NCBI GenBank assembly: GCA_013339895.1
Contig: JABACO010000008.1
Span: 2,215,618-2,279,617 of the forward strand
Reading direction: 5' to 3'
Length of the DNA: 64,000 nt
Origin: Ephydatia muelleri
Taxonomy: Eukaryota; Porifera; Demospongiae; Spongillida; Spongillidae
The translations under genes and the position numbers were made by a program. Position 1 is the first letter of the stretch, and every line of letters begins with the position of its first letter. Shown piece after piece: positions 33,361 through 46,331 of the stretch. The notes under the pieces are model-generated. The model saw only the letters and a program-made list of their open reading frames with translations, did not search any database and was not told where the DNA came from.

Positions 33361-35510
33361 GTTGTCCATGTGGGCCTAAGGCTAAGGCCAATCTGACCGA
33401 GCATAGCTACATTCATATTATAGAATCACTTATGTCTTTGTTAGTTGGTCGGTAGTAGTATCTGCCTTGTTGTTAAGCAGCACTTATGTATTATTCCAGA
33501 GCAGAGAGGGATAATATAATGTGATTTAAGACAATGCAGTGCTTTGTTTACATACATATAGACGTTTATTTAGCATGAAATTATCACATTTGTAAGAGTT
33601 CTTTGCACTCTTTGAGCTCAGGGACATACTCACTTCAACAGATTATGTCAAGAGAATGACTTTTCGTGCCATCTTCAAACTTGGAAGACCTAAAGAACCT
33701 TGTGTACTCTTTAGATAAAAATAGGAAAGGGTCAAAACAAAATGATATTTTAGAATTAAGTAGCTAATTGATATTCATAATACATTTTGAACTATGGAGC
33801 CACACCCTTTAAATAAAATACAGCCTCTCAGGTAGCCTTATGTGGTAACAATATTTCTGCTGTGCTTGCAATTCACTTCGAGATATTACAGATTGTTTTC
33901 ATTTATGGTCAGTATTTTCAAACCTTGTAGTTCCCAAACAATTTGATATTAGAGTAAACAATTTTGAATAAACAAATAAATTTGACTAAATGTCCCACGT
34001 GGGGTTTTAGTTCAGTTTGTTAAATGCCTTTTGCTCCACGTGTGTGAGAATCATGTTGTAAAACGTAATTGTATACATTACAGTAGGTTGTTGGTGAATG
34101 AAGATACAATCCCAGCCATTTAGCTAGGTGTTTGAATTGAAATAGAATACAAGAAATGAGCAGTTTTGCTGCTGTTTATGTCGTAAAACTGTGCGGTTGT
34201 AGAGAATAAATGGGTTGTTTCCATCCTCATTCCCAGTCCCGAAATTATCCTACTCCTTCATGACAACGCATAACTCGGGATAGGAACACTTTTAATGAAT
34301 GGAAATTTCACCATTAGCTACAGTATTGGCTGGAAGAGTGCCTTCTGTGATCAAATAGTCGATGCTAACTTTTGGTAATTGTATTATTAGATTTATACCG
34401 TAATAAATGCTAATTGGTTCATTACTAAAGCCAGAATGTTGACAAGTTTTAGAATTGTCAACACCAACAAGAAAACAATTAACAATGAACTATACAGTCT
34501 GTGTAAGACGTAAGGTCAGTATCATCACTTACACCATTGTAACAATTAAGCCTGAATGAAAGGGCTGTTTGACAGTACTATTCAAAGCAAATAAGTCATC
34601 ATATAATGTAATAAAATGTATATGCCGTTTTCACCCAAGCTACTTCTAGCTTAGATAGGCAGAATTGTAATGAAATGGTAAGTCTTTTATTCGCATTAAA
34701 TATTACACAACATACACTTAGACAAAAATACGGCATATAGTTGCATTGAAATGAACACTTTTGATAAATAATAAGTACCACATCCGTGAGGAAAATGAGG
34801 GAGGCCGGATCCATTCTCCTTGTATAATACACACTTCTCCCACATACCCATATTGACATGTTGCATCTGTTGTGCACATCACTAACCTCTATCATCCACA
34901 GATGCCTGGATATCATGTCCCAAATCTTATAACTGATTATGCAAATTATTCATCAAGGAAAATAAAATTGTACCGACTTGTCCTATGATTAATATTGGAC
35001 CAAGTATTCAAGATAATCAAGTGTATAAATAAATTTGTATACGTATCACTGGCTGTGAAGGTTTTTAGACTATTCTTCCTTGACAGATGTCTGTTGCTTT
35101 ACAAAAGGATTTGTTATCTAAATTTCAGTGGTACTAAAAACCCAACTCCTGTACAAACAATTACTTACATTTAACGAGACTGCCATTTCATCTCTGTTCG
35201 TCCAATCACTTTTTTCAGTGTGGTCTGTTAAACCATTGGTTGCAAGAATTGTTTGTTTGTTAAAATGTCTCACCAAGTGCATACAATAGACACATGACAT
35301 CAGTAAAGATCTTCTCTCCCCAAGTTGCCTTGCCTGCAGAGTTTGATGGTGAGACCAGTCCTACATGTGATTAGAGCCCATGTTAAAAGAGGTTATGGAG
35401 AGGGTGGGCGTGATGAGGGAGGATTTGGTGTAGGAGGATGATGGGAATGGAGGGTTTGGCAAGGGAGGTTTGATGTGATATTGTTCATGTGTAATGTTTC
35501 AACCCTCACC
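33361..35510. other. No gene recognised
   Basis: About 2.1 kb of AT-rich DNA without exons I can support. The short open frames (for example 34599-34916 minus) have no family features. Confidence 0.45.
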
Positions 35511-35760
35511 TACATTGATTTAAGATGCAGACAATTGTATTTCATGATGGAATCCATTAAAAACATCACGTTTTAATGGACATCTTGACGTAGTGAAGGC
35601 ACTAATTAATGCTGGGGCTAATATCAATCAGGCCGCTATGTGTACACTGGTACAACATCATAGCCTTTGATTAATACATAACTCTGTATGTGTACATGTG
35701 ACCCAAGCCACACAGCCTCACACAGCATGTCTCACAGAGCGTCATCATGATTGTGATGTT
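35511..35760 (+). pseudogene. Second degenerate copy of the ankyrin exon and flank
   Basis: Positions 35545-35632 match the ankyrin exon (CATCTTGACGTAGTGAAGGC, GCTAATATCAATCAGGCC) with frame changes. The flank with GACCCAAGCCACACAGCC near 35700 repeats that at 32845. Part of the tandem segmental expansion. Confidence 0.65.
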
Positions 35761-36029
35761 AACGATCTTGCACATAATGGAGGTACCTTCTCCAATGTCT
35801 CCACACATGCTACAATGACTGCATTTTTTTAAGGCAATCACTGGTCTCACTGTCCTTTGTTTTACAGATGCATTCCCATAGGGCAACTGATTATGTGTGT
35901 GCATGTGTTGAAGAGTGAATATAGCATGCATGGGTTTTTGCAAACAAGATCCTGTCATATACATGCAGGAGCACCAGAATGAATGAAGTACAATACCCTG
36001 TGGGGGTAAATGATGGGATTTGTGTTGCA

Positions 36030-36130
36030 GGATGGTTGGACTCCTCTGGGTCATTGCAAGTGAGAATGGACATCTTGAAATAGTGAAGTCACTCATAGAA
36101 GCAGGAGCTAATGTCAATCATACAACAAAG
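36030..36130 (+). pseudogene. Ankyrin exon with a frame change
   Basis: After TTTGTGTTGCAG, the sequence encodes DGWTPL and then, one base out of frame, VIASENGHLEIVKSLIEAGA and NVNHTTK before a GTAGTA donor. It is the plus-strand paralogue of the minus-strand exon at 26145-26238. A one-base change separates the two halves, so the exon is dead unless this is a base error. Confidence 0.7.
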
Positions 36131-37965
36131 GTAGTAAAAAATAACACCATTATTTAGGGTCTTAAAGATTCATACATGGGTATCAGTTCCGTTCAATATA
36201 TGACTTTTGCTCCAGGTGTGAGTGAATTGCAATGCACATGTAGAGTGGAATTGCATTCTGTGTGTATGTATGTACAGTGAGGTCTGGACTAAGGGCAAAG
36301 TGGAGCCCATACAGTTCTCATGGGCCTCCCCACCTCCTCCCTTACCCTCTTCATGTTCAGTCCATCTACCCACCAGCTCTCCCATGAGTTGTACATGTAC
36401 ATTACAGTTGTGGAAGCATTGCTAATCAAGTATGCATGTGGAAATGAAGGCTGTTATGGAAGCACATGTAACGCTAAATATGGGTGCATCAATGAAGTTC
36501 TAAATGAATTAGTCATGTATAAGAACGATTCATCTGAGGTGAGGGAGGTGTACTTGCCAACATGAGAATAGCTTTATTTTTCAGGAGATTAGTTAATGCA
36601 TGGATGTTATTGATCATACCAATGCACACACCTAGTTGCCTCTCCCACTCCTCAAATAGGACATCATTCGTTCTTAAAGAACTGGTCCCTTGTTTCTGGT
36701 ACCACACCTATATTTGACTAAAAATGCGGGTTATCAAACTAAACATGTATACAAATTATACTGAACCATTAAGCTTGCTTCAGATGCTTTAATAATGTTT
36801 TATTCCAACTTTTAGCTTCAGAATGACCCACAAAATGTTTCACAATACATATACTCGTTTTTCTTTTTACACATGAATATACTCATGTAAGGCCACTTAC
36901 ATGTAGCCTTTTTCAAATCATTGTGTCTCTTTTTACATGGCTTGGAACCTTCGCATATGAGTAATTTTGGATCGGTGTCTGTCATTAATTTAATTTCTTA
37001 ATTAATCATTTACAGTGGAAAACATGACACTTGTAAACGTTATGGGACTCTGCCCTACACAAACCAAGCTGTGAAAGAGGGGACTCAACTCAGCTGTAGA
37101 CTCTCCATAGTAATATTTGTAGATTTTGTTGGAACCCCCTCATATCCAAAACATTACCCTTTGTTCGTCAAATCTCGATGTCTTGATGTTGGCTGATCTA
37201 TGAGATTAGTCTACTGAATGTCATCATTGTACTAAGTTATCTTTGTTGACAGTTCAATTGGGCCTACAGCTTATTTGCATGTTCTAATTTCGGATCACAC
37301 TGTTGACATTTAAACTCATGTTGCTGACAAATCTGTTCCTCTCTCTATTGTCCTTAGTTTCTTCTCTACTTCCAGGTTTCTTTTTCCTCCGTGTACTCCT
37401 TTTGTTCTTGGTTCTCTCTCTTGCTTTTGTTCTTGTCACTCTTGTTCTACATGTATGTCTCTATGTATCCTCTCCCTTGTTGAGTTCCATAATGCTCACT
37501 ACTGACCCCATTCTCAGACATATTTGTAAACAGCTTGTGATGCACTTCTGTGAGTCCTCAGCAGATGTAGCAAGCATGATACATGTATGACCTCCACTAC
37601 ATAATCCACTAGCTGTTTGGATGCATTATCTTTCCAGCATTTGGGCTAGATTAGGGTACAACCAGTCATGTTTGATGATGCACGGTGAACTTTGCAAATT
37701 CAATGCAGGGAAGGGTTATTGCGTGACATATGTATACAGTTCCAGCCATTCCAATACTTGCCTACTACACTCACATAGGGTACTTACCTGCCAACAAAGG
37801 TCATGTCTATTGTATGTGCTCTAAACTTTTATAATAGCCACGTGGCTTACATAATAAAATATGCTAGCTAACCAGTTGCCATTACTACTACCAAATAAAT
37901 AGCACAATGGTTCATTTTGTAGTATTAGTAACAACTTCCACATGACTGAATTTGTATTTTTCAGA
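36131..37965. other. No gene recognised
   Basis: Intron-like sequence. The hydrophobic open stretch at 37303-37590 comes from a pyrimidine-rich tract (CTTTTGTTCTTG repeats) and is not treated as a gene. Confidence 0.5.
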
Positions 37966-38045
37966 ATGGGAAAAAAGTCCTGGACATAGCCGTGATAAAA
38001 GGTCACATTGAAATAATAGAAGTATTGAAGACTTCTCAAAGCAAG
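37966..38045 (+). CDS. Ankyrin-repeat exon
   Basis: After ATTTTTCAG, the frame NGKKVLDIAVIKGHIEIIEV is followed by LKTSQSK, ending at AAG|GTGTGT. It is the plus-strand paralogue of the minus-strand exon at 25388-25456 (NGETALDIAVNNGHSEIIEV). Open and intact. Probably part of the ANK/Roc-COR/Death gene (inference). Confidence 0.7.
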
Positions 38046-40540
38046 GTGTGTATGCCATGTTATGGACCTTTTACCGCTGATGCCACACAGGCATGGAATT
38101 AGAAAAAAGGGGGGGGGGGGGGGGGGGGGGGGGGGGTATATAAGGACCTGTATCCTTGAAAACAAATAGCCCTTCTATCAATAGTAAAAGGTCCTTCCTA
38201 TCCCACTCCAAGCTTCTTGACAAGAACATATGCATTTTCTTGTAGCATGTGCAAGTTAATTGATACTGGTCAATAATTTTGCATTGTCTAATTCATTGTT
38301 ATGTACACTCTAATGAACAAAGGAGAGGTAAGGTTAATTTGTGACTATGGCAATATTTACATGATCTTGTGCTTTGTATGCATTTATTTAGTGGTGTCAA
38401 TATCAAATATGGTATACATGTTTAATGCAGAAACAGTTGATTGCTTAGAACCGTTTGCTACAAAACTTCCATTTATTGGTTTTCTTGGTAAAAGTTTGCT
38501 GCCAATGATTAAGCTATATGAAACCGATAATTTTCATAGAGATAGCTACACCTTGATATAGGGGCATTCTATTGTAATCTGTTACACTCTCACTGTATAG
38601 TTCTCACTTTTGTGTAACTGTCACATATAGCATATACTATCTGTGATAAGAGTAGTGACGCAAGTTAATATTTGTGACAATGATTAATCAATTAAAATCA
38701 AGAGTACATACGACAAAATGTTTATAGATTGCACTAAAGATGGTGATTTCGGTATGGTCTTCAAACGGACAGAATTTCATTCACAAATAAGTATATCATA
38801 ATGCAACTCAATATCAAAAGTAAATTATAACTCACTATTGAGGTTATCTAATTGTAAGTAACAAATAAAGCTTGATTTATTTATAGATTGACAACTAAGG
38901 TTTATTAAAATTATTTGGTTCAACTTGAGTATTTGGCACAATTTTTTGATAGCCTTGATTTTGTTTACGTTAACTTAACCCATGATCACATTTTATAAAC
39001 TTGTTACACTAACATTATTTGCCTAGTTTGAGAGGATTATGCTGTAAATCATTTTGCTAAGGTCAATACTGTGTAGGTCTTAGGTCTATCCTTTGTTATC
39101 CAATTGCAAACATCAAGTAAGTTATTTGTTACTAAATCTATTATTTAGCATATTTTTTATTAATAACGGGCAAGTTTTTATGTTATGAGAGAATAAATTA
39201 GATTGTAATTACATCAAAGCCCCTAAATTTGTGACCATATATTCTATTACAATACAAGTTGCTAATTTGTTTCATATGTTAAGTATAAACCACTGATTAG
39301 TTTTAATGGATTAGGTGGTTTTGATCATCTCAATTTAATCAATACATGGATTTCATAATATTCTTAGTGTTTAATCATGTGCATGTAACAAACATTTCTA
39401 AACTGCGCTTTTCTTAATGATGATTCTTGATTTTAATCACCACTGGAAATTTAGAATGCTTTCAGTTGGTGAATGAAAAGCTGCATAAAGAATATCCCTA
39501 CATTAGTGATGCCCATTGGTAAAGCAATACATCATTATAATTTAAAAGTCACAATACACATCACATCACCATATTAACTCATTTCTTACATGAAACATAG
39601 AAGAACCTCACAAATGTACCTGAACTGAGTTATAATAATCAGTAGTGACATTGTATACATCAACACTCATATATACACATACATATTTTTCAACAGCTTT
39701 GTGCAACTGTACATTGCCAGGGATGATATTCATTGGATTTTACATTTGCTTGGGATTAATAGACAATGCAGATTTCTTTCCTCTTTAGACTAAGATAAAT
39801 AGTAATCTGTATTATGTTCTTTGGTAAAATGTTTTATAGACACATAGCTATGCATATAATCCACTGTAAAGGCCTCACTTTATCTCAGTATTTGTGCAAT
39901 AAATTTTATGTAAGCATTTGCCCCACAATACTATGGTAAAAACCTTTTTGTACCTTCTACTCTAACAACAAAGAGCCCTACAAATACCTTTTGCCAACTC
40001 TTTGCCTACTCCTAAAATGTGATTTTAAATTATCTTACATGGCATTGCACACTCACCACCTGTCTTACTCTCTGAAACAGCAAGCTAAAGCCGTGCCTCG
40101 GTTTATTTTTACCTTACTCATTTCAGATTAATCTATTAACCATAATTGACAAAAGTATTTCACATGTATTTAGCAAACCTTTTTCTTATCAATTCGGGCA
40201 ATTGTTTGCGCAATGATAGGTTTATCCACAAAGTACACCCATGGCTTTTTTATGTATTTCAAAAGTTATTTATATTTATGTATCAGCAATGCTGTACTGA
40301 TTCTGCTTGATGGTAATGAAACCAAGTTGCGAACTACATGTATATGGGCATCATACTGACTTTATAAATCTTACACTTGCTAAAAAAACATTTGTGTTTC
40401 AAACAGTAGTGCTTTCCTCCACAATGTGATTTTTCAGCCCTGTATACGGCTGGAAAACAGCCAACCCCTGTAATGTAGCAATCATTAGTAATTCCTTTAA
40501 GCCTTAGATTCATTAGTATTCAATTGTTCTGTTGTTGAGT
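38046..40540. other. No gene recognised; poly-G tract
   Basis: About 2.5 kb of AT-rich DNA. A run of about 28 G sits at 38109-38136. No exon with a recognisable domain is seen. Confidence 0.5.
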
Positions 40541-41365
40541 TAATGTTAAACTTGTTCTTAAAAGTATCTGCCTCTAAAAAGGATTCTAGTTCTTGGTTGC
40601 ACACCCTACCAGTTACTTCCCTGGGTCTGTGCATGGATAACAACACTATTTGCATAGCCATTGTCCTTCGTCTGGGGGTCCCACCTTTGCATCCCTCACC
40701 TTGCATGCCATCACTGTGGATCAAATGTGGACAGCTTGGCTCTCACAGGCTCAGTTGTCGTATTAGTGCTGGTTGTCACTTACGCCATGCTATTGTTAAT
40801 GACATTCTACACAGGGCTTTGTCCTCTGCCAATGTTCCTTCTCGGCTAGAGCCCACTGGTCTCGACCGAGCAGATGGTAAGCGACGCGATGGAATCACCA
40901 TGGTTCCTTCGTCAAATGGCAGATTATTGGTTTGGGATGCTACCTGCGTAGCCACCTTTGCCACTTCCCATCTATCTATCGCAGCCTCTCAAGTGTGTGC
41001 AGCAGCAAACCAAGCAGAGCAGACCAAGATCAAGAAGTACAGTTACATCACCTCCCATGTGTACCAGTCTTTCACTCCTGTTGTCTTTGAAACTTCTGGA
41101 GTCTGTGGCCCTCGCTCCATGTCATTTTTGACAGACTTGGGTCACGGCATTGCAAATACCACAGTTGACAACAGCTCTCTAGCATACCTCATGCAAAGTT
41201 TTTCAGTTGCCATTCAGAGCGGGAATGCTGCAACCGTTTTGGGAACTTTGCCTCCAACCCTCTCCCCTCCTTTCAATGATGTCGTTTAGTGGTAGTAGGT
41301 TTTGTAAATGTATCAAATTATTACTTCGGTGTATGAATACTGCATTGTGAAATAAAATTTTTTCC
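40541..41365 (+). pseudogene. LINE 3' end with endonuclease-like C-terminal domain
   Basis: A 5'-truncated insertion. The encoded C-terminal region reads GCHLRHAIVNDILHRALSSA, LEPTGLDRADGKRRDGITMV, then GRLLVWDATC, and ends with FSVAIQSGNAATVLGTL and a stop at 41287-41289. The DG...WD.T arrangement recalls the PD-(D/E)XK restriction-like endonuclease of some non-LTR elements. An upstream zinc-type part (HHCG) lies in another frame at about 40690-40760. AATAAA at about 41351 marks the 3' end. Related to, but distinct from, copies A to C at 26.6-30.1 kb. Confidence 0.7.
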
Positions 41366-42112
41366 CTTCACTGTCAAGCCATAATACCTGTCAAAAAGTC
41401 CCATACAAAGTACAAACCTTGTCCCAATAATACACACTGTACTCATACCTGAAGGATCACACAGTTGCATTTCATACTGACCCAGTACCGACAAATTGTT
41501 CAGACCTATTTATATAAGAGCTATACTCACAAATCATCAATAAGAAAAAATTTGCTTTGGGAATCTCATCTTTATATATGCACAAATTCAGTCTAACGTC
41601 CTATACAGCCAACAAAATGTTGTCGCGTAATCGTGGCTCTTTCAACGTAAGGATCACGTTCAAGTGATTATAGGACTGCTGGAATACTTGTAATATAGTT
41701 CAGGTCTAGTACTTCATGAAATTGAAACATAATACACTCTGTTTGCACTTCTAAACTAAAGGGTAGTTACAGTACTAGTTGAATGAAACATATTCCATAT
41801 ACTTTTAAACATGTGAGAGTGCACACATTACTACTTGGCTTATACTGTACATTATGATACAAATAAATTAAAAGGTGTGTCACAGTTGGATGAGTGCTTC
41901 TAAATAACCATTAAACTTCTAACTACTCTATCCTGACCGTTGGAAGACCAGCCTATACATGTAGTTTGTACTCCAATGTTCACTATTTTGTGCGTTTCCT
42001 CTCTTGAATCAAAGGGAATTTCTGTTTGTGTTTTTTAATCTGAATCCTACTCACAGATGTATTGTGTTAGTATTTTTCAGTGCATATAAACAATGAGATT
42101 GCATTTTTCCGT
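41366..42112. other. No gene recognised
   Basis: AT-rich intronic or intergenic sequence before the fibronectin III exon. Confidence 0.45.
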
Positions 42113-42390
42113 ACTAGAAATTTCTACTCCTCCAATTGGACTGAAAGTTGATAGTGTTAATAGCACATCTATATCCATATCTTGGCAACCTCCATATGAT
42201 GCAAAGTGTATCATAAGAGAATATCAGTCAGCTACACTATGCATGGTGGAAGTGAACAGCTTCATGAAGTTCAGGACACAACCAGTACTGAGCTGACTTC
42301 TCTTGAACCACATACTGAGTACACTATATGTGTAAGGACACATTTTGGGAACTACGTACTGTACTCCAATCACAATTCACACTCTCGAGA
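42113..42390 (+). pseudogene. Fibronectin type III domain exon
   Basis: After TTTCCGTACTAG the sequence encodes PPIGLKVDSVNSTSISISWQ and PPYDAKCIIREY. It then continues in another frame with SYTMHGGSEQLHEVQDTTST and ELTSLEPHTEYTICVRT. The Trp, Tyr and LEPHTEYTICV core of an FN3 beta sandwich are present. The single frame change is near 42222. It lies between ankyrin and Roc-COR exons on the same strand, so it may be part of the same gene or a separate remnant. Confidence 0.65.
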
Positions 42391-43063
42391 CAGGTAAGAT
42401 GTGAAAGAAAGATATAGATTTTTACTGTTCACAACATTTGCTTTATAACTTATGATCCAGCAGGCTATGTTTATCAGGGTAGGTATATATAGTTTAACAT
42501 CCTTACCCAAAAGACTAAAAGTAAATTTTGTAAATTTGATGAACATGTCAGTTGAAATACTAATTACAGCAAAAACATAATACATTCTTATTTCAATGTA
42601 CATTATTCATAATTTGGGATCAATCCACAAAACGTTATTTAACCCATACATTTTAAACATGATATGTTTATAATTGTTCAAAATAGCGGATACATTCTCT
42701 GACAAGAGAAAAGAAATTACATAATGATCAAACATTAAATTCGAAATGTTTGCAACCAGTGCAAATGCAGATAAGTTTACATGTTTAGACACTACATGGG
42801 ATTGTTTCCACGAAAAGGGACAGAGTGCATGTATTTCAGGATTTCAAGTTTTTTGATATTCTAGAAGTCATGAATGACCTCTACACAGTGAGTCAGAGAA
42901 TCTGAGAGTTTTTAGGCACTGATCTTTTAATTAACCATTCATTTCAAAGCATGTGCTACATTTCCATAGCATGTAGTTGAAATTATATAATTATCAAATT
43001 AATATTCTATGGAACCCCAAGATCACTCTTATAAAACAGAGTTGTTGAGGGTGTAGGGTTGCA

Positions 43064-45010
43064 GTCCAGTGGCGCAACATTGAACGTAGCACAAACATTG
43101 CAGAAGTGTGTGGTCCTATTTTTGTTGAACGAATAGCGATGACTAATGAGGGAAGCAATGAATGGAAATGGACTCGCCAAAAATTAGACGACATAGCACA
43201 ATCCCTAATTCAATGCTTATGGAATAAAAAATTACACTGTGATACTGAAAGCAATGATCTTCCAGAAGAATTGTTAAATAAACATGTGATAGAAAATGAT
43301 TATGTAACGCATGATTCAAGTTTAGAGCCACAACATAGTGTTGGATCACGTGATTTGGGTGCAGACAGTGCACCATTGCAGGTTTTAACGGACAAAACAA
43401 GGAAGCAATTTCAACCTTCTGAAACTATTGAAACAAATGAAGATAATAAAGTGCATACAATAGATATAGATATTAAACAGCTTTTCCGCAATGCTATTAA
43501 AACCGGGAAATGGGAGGAGGTGGTTGGAGCTCTTAACTTTGATAAAGCAATGTTTCTGCAAGTTATTGATGGTGGGGGACAGCCCAGCTTTCAAGAGATA
43601 TTTCCTCTCCTAATAAATGGCCCGTCTCAAACAGTTGTTGTTTTTAAATTGACTGATGATCTTGAAGCATTACATCCAGTTCAGTATCAGCCAGAAAGTC
43701 AATGTGAAGGGCAAAAGATGTGGCAGGATACCTGTATTGTCAAAGATATTATTTCCCATGCCCTTGCCAGTTTTGCAGTGTTACAAACAAAAGACACTTT
43801 ATTGCCGTTTCCATGCAAAATATTATTAATTGGCACCCATAAGGATAAACTGGAGGTCTCTCAAGACCCTCAATCTGACAAAGAGAGATAAGAAAGCACA
43901 AATTGCATTGCTAGGAAATTGTATGGCTGGCTGTACCCATCAAAAGCATTTGAATCCATCCAGATGCAAAGCATTGAAGACTTAATTACAGGCATTGTGA
44001 TGTAGTGTCAGTGAAGAAGAAAATTGATGAATTGATATTACAAATTGAATCTCAAGATGTCCCTGCTCCTTGGCTGGTGTTTGATTTTGTGCTACATAAA
44101 CTTGCGAAAATGAAGCTCTGCAAGTTAGGAAAGAGTGACTGTAAAGATATAGCACATGTGTGTGGTATTACGGAAGACATAAAAGGCATTCTTCACTATC
44201 TCCCCTATGAAGCTGGCACATTGCTATACTATTCCGATATCCCTGGATTACATGAGTATGTGATTACTGACTTCCAGCTCATATTTGATTCCATCTCAAA
44301 AATTATTATTCAGTATTTTGAAAATTCTATAGGTCTGGCCCACACTTGAAACATAAGATCTTGTTTAAACAGAAAGGACAATTTGATGCTTCAATTCTAA
44401 GAGGTGTTGAGGGCTGCTTAAAAGTACATGAACTGATTAGTCTATTACATCATCGTCATATTTTATCTGAAATGGAGGGAAAAAATTGCCTTCTGTACTA
44501 CCCAAAGATAGACTGTCTTGTAACCTATCCGGTAAATCTTTGTGCTATTTAGTGCTGTTTGATCATGGCTACTGTCCTGTTGGGCTCTTCTGTGCAACAA
44601 CAATCAAACTTATTGTTTCGCACAAGTGGGAACTCAATAAAAGTGCATCCCAATTTAGAAATAATATAGAATTCTATTGCACATGTTCAGGTAAATCATA
44701 CAATGTAATATTTAGTGAATTCTCTGCACACTATGAAGTATGCCTTATGGGTGATGCATTGCTGGAAGTGAAATATAAGGTTTATCAAGATATAAATGTT
44801 GTGCTTTCCACTGTTTGCAAAGATATGAAATATCCATCTCCAACATATGGATTCTATTGTCCAAAGAGATGCATGGATGACAATGGTAGTTATGTACACG
44901 ATCCACATCCTGCTACATGTGCATTCGATGATGAGTCTCAGGAAATGAAATGTTACTATAGTGGTACTGCAAGTGATCTATCAATGGAACAAAAGCAATG
45001 GTTTATGCAG
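43064..45010 (+). CDS. Roc-COR-like GTPase exon of a ROCO/DAPK-like protein
   Basis: A large exon from a TTGCAG acceptor (43063) to a GTATGT donor (45011). It opens with ERSTNIAEVCGPIFVERIAM, then KWTRQKLDDIAQSL, as at the switch I side of Roc-like GTPases. The G3-like motif is in VIDGGGQPSFQEIFPLLI (about 43566-43618), and the G4-like motif is THKD in ILLIGTHKDKL (about 43825-43856). The P-loop (G1) must be in an unseen upstream exon. A COR-like part follows: PAPWLVFDFVLHKLAKM, LHYLPYEAGTLLYY and HELISLLHHRHILSEMEGKN. The frame changes between 43890 and 44005, near 44340 and near 44485-44510. This means either a decaying copy or small assembly indels. The next plus-strand exon is a Death domain. 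Confidence 0.7.
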
Positions 45011-45559
45011 GTATGTGCTACAAATGCATCATAATAAGTGAATTGTTGAAGGAAAGGAACTGTTGGGTTTGCAGTAGGAAATGCATACATGGGTGGAACA
45101 ATATCATTTGCTTAATACCATTCCAGGAGCAGAAGATGTCACACAAGGGGAAAAGAGGTATAGTGAACTATTAGATGTAGGGGTGGGAATGGAGTAAAGA
45201 AATTAAACACCTAAACAACTCCAGGACAGATACTCCATTCTCGGTGTGTAAGAAGCAATGTGTAGAGGACATTTCAAACATATAGAATATCAAAAAATTT
45301 GAAATCTATGCATTAGGTCACTTGTGGAAACGATCCCATATAATGTTTTATTATTCCTTAATTGCTAAATTTAGTATAAGAAAGCAATGATAGGTCATGA
45401 TATCTAAAGTATTAGTATTTCCATAGTACTGTATCCTGTTTACATCTAGTTCTTTTTCTTCGTAGTTTCCACAGTGTATACAAGCTATGATGTACATGTA
45501 CATCATCCCCTTCTGTTCCACTATAGATTCAATTATACTAAAAGATGAGAACCATACTC

Positions 45560-45842
45560 AAATATTTCACATGACCAAGAAACATGCTCTGAATGGAGAT
45601 GCATTGGCATGAAGCTTGGCTTCACAGACAATGAGCTATCTGCCATAGTAAGAGAACCTGGCCGCACTCATGAAGAGCACTACTATTCGGCCATGCTTAC
45701 GAGATGGTTGGACTGGGCACCACCCAATCACTACCTCCCCTCAGTCCAACAACTATCATTAGCTTTGCGTGAAGTGGGAAAAGAGAGAGTGGCTTTTGAT
45801 ATGGACAATCATCATTGGTCCAACACGTCTAAGTGCTCGTAG
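45560..45842 (+). CDS. C-terminal Death-domain exon of the ROCO/DAPK-like gene
   Basis: Reads EWRCIGMKLGFTDNELSAIV, then HEEHYYSAMLTRWLDWAP and VQQLSLALREVGKERVAFDM, ending TSKCS and a stop. The W..IG..LGF...EL..I and MLTRWL patterns are typical Death-fold helices. The acceptor is uncertain (candidates near 45526-45560). It follows the Roc-COR exon on the same strand by about 550 bp, so it is most simply that protein's C-terminus, as in DAPK1. Confidence 0.7.
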
Positions 45843-46330
45843 CCATCTCAGCTGTATTAAATTTGAATTTTCTATTTGCATTGTAATTTTACTTTAATTT
45901 TTAGCTTATATTGTAATTTTAATTTCATTTTTGCTTGTATTGTAATTTAAGTCTTTTTGCTTGCATTAGTTTGCATGTATTAGTGTTCTTATAGCATTAT
46001 TTATGTTGTCAACATTGGAAATGCCATGCATTGGTATCAATGTTCAACTAGTGTCATTAGGAAGGAGGCTGTGTCATCTCCCTATCCCACCTGGTGATGT
46101 GGTGTTTTTCTCCATAGAAAGCTGTGTCCCAAAGGCTGTCACATGCACCACATGGTCAAATGTGGGCAGAAAGCTAGCACTTTTTAAAACACACATAATG
46201 TATTGTAAGTGACCAGCATGCACATCTACAAAGGTGAATGGTTGGGATGGGGATAAGAGCTAGGCCACAAGACAGCAGAACAGACCACTAGAAATACAGC
46301 CCTGGGTGGGCCTGATGATCAGTGGGGTAC
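45843..46330. other. No gene recognised
   Basis: 3' flank of the Death-domain exon, with TTGTATTGTAATTTTAATTT-type low-complexity sequence at about 45865-45970. Confidence 0.45.
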
Positions 46331-46331
46331 C

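Noticed and set aside
37303-37590. A 95-codon hydrophobic frame resembling a membrane protein
   Set aside because: It comes from a pyrimidine-rich tract (CTTTTGTTCTTG repeats), which yields Leu/Phe/Val runs by composition. No start context or splice sites support it.
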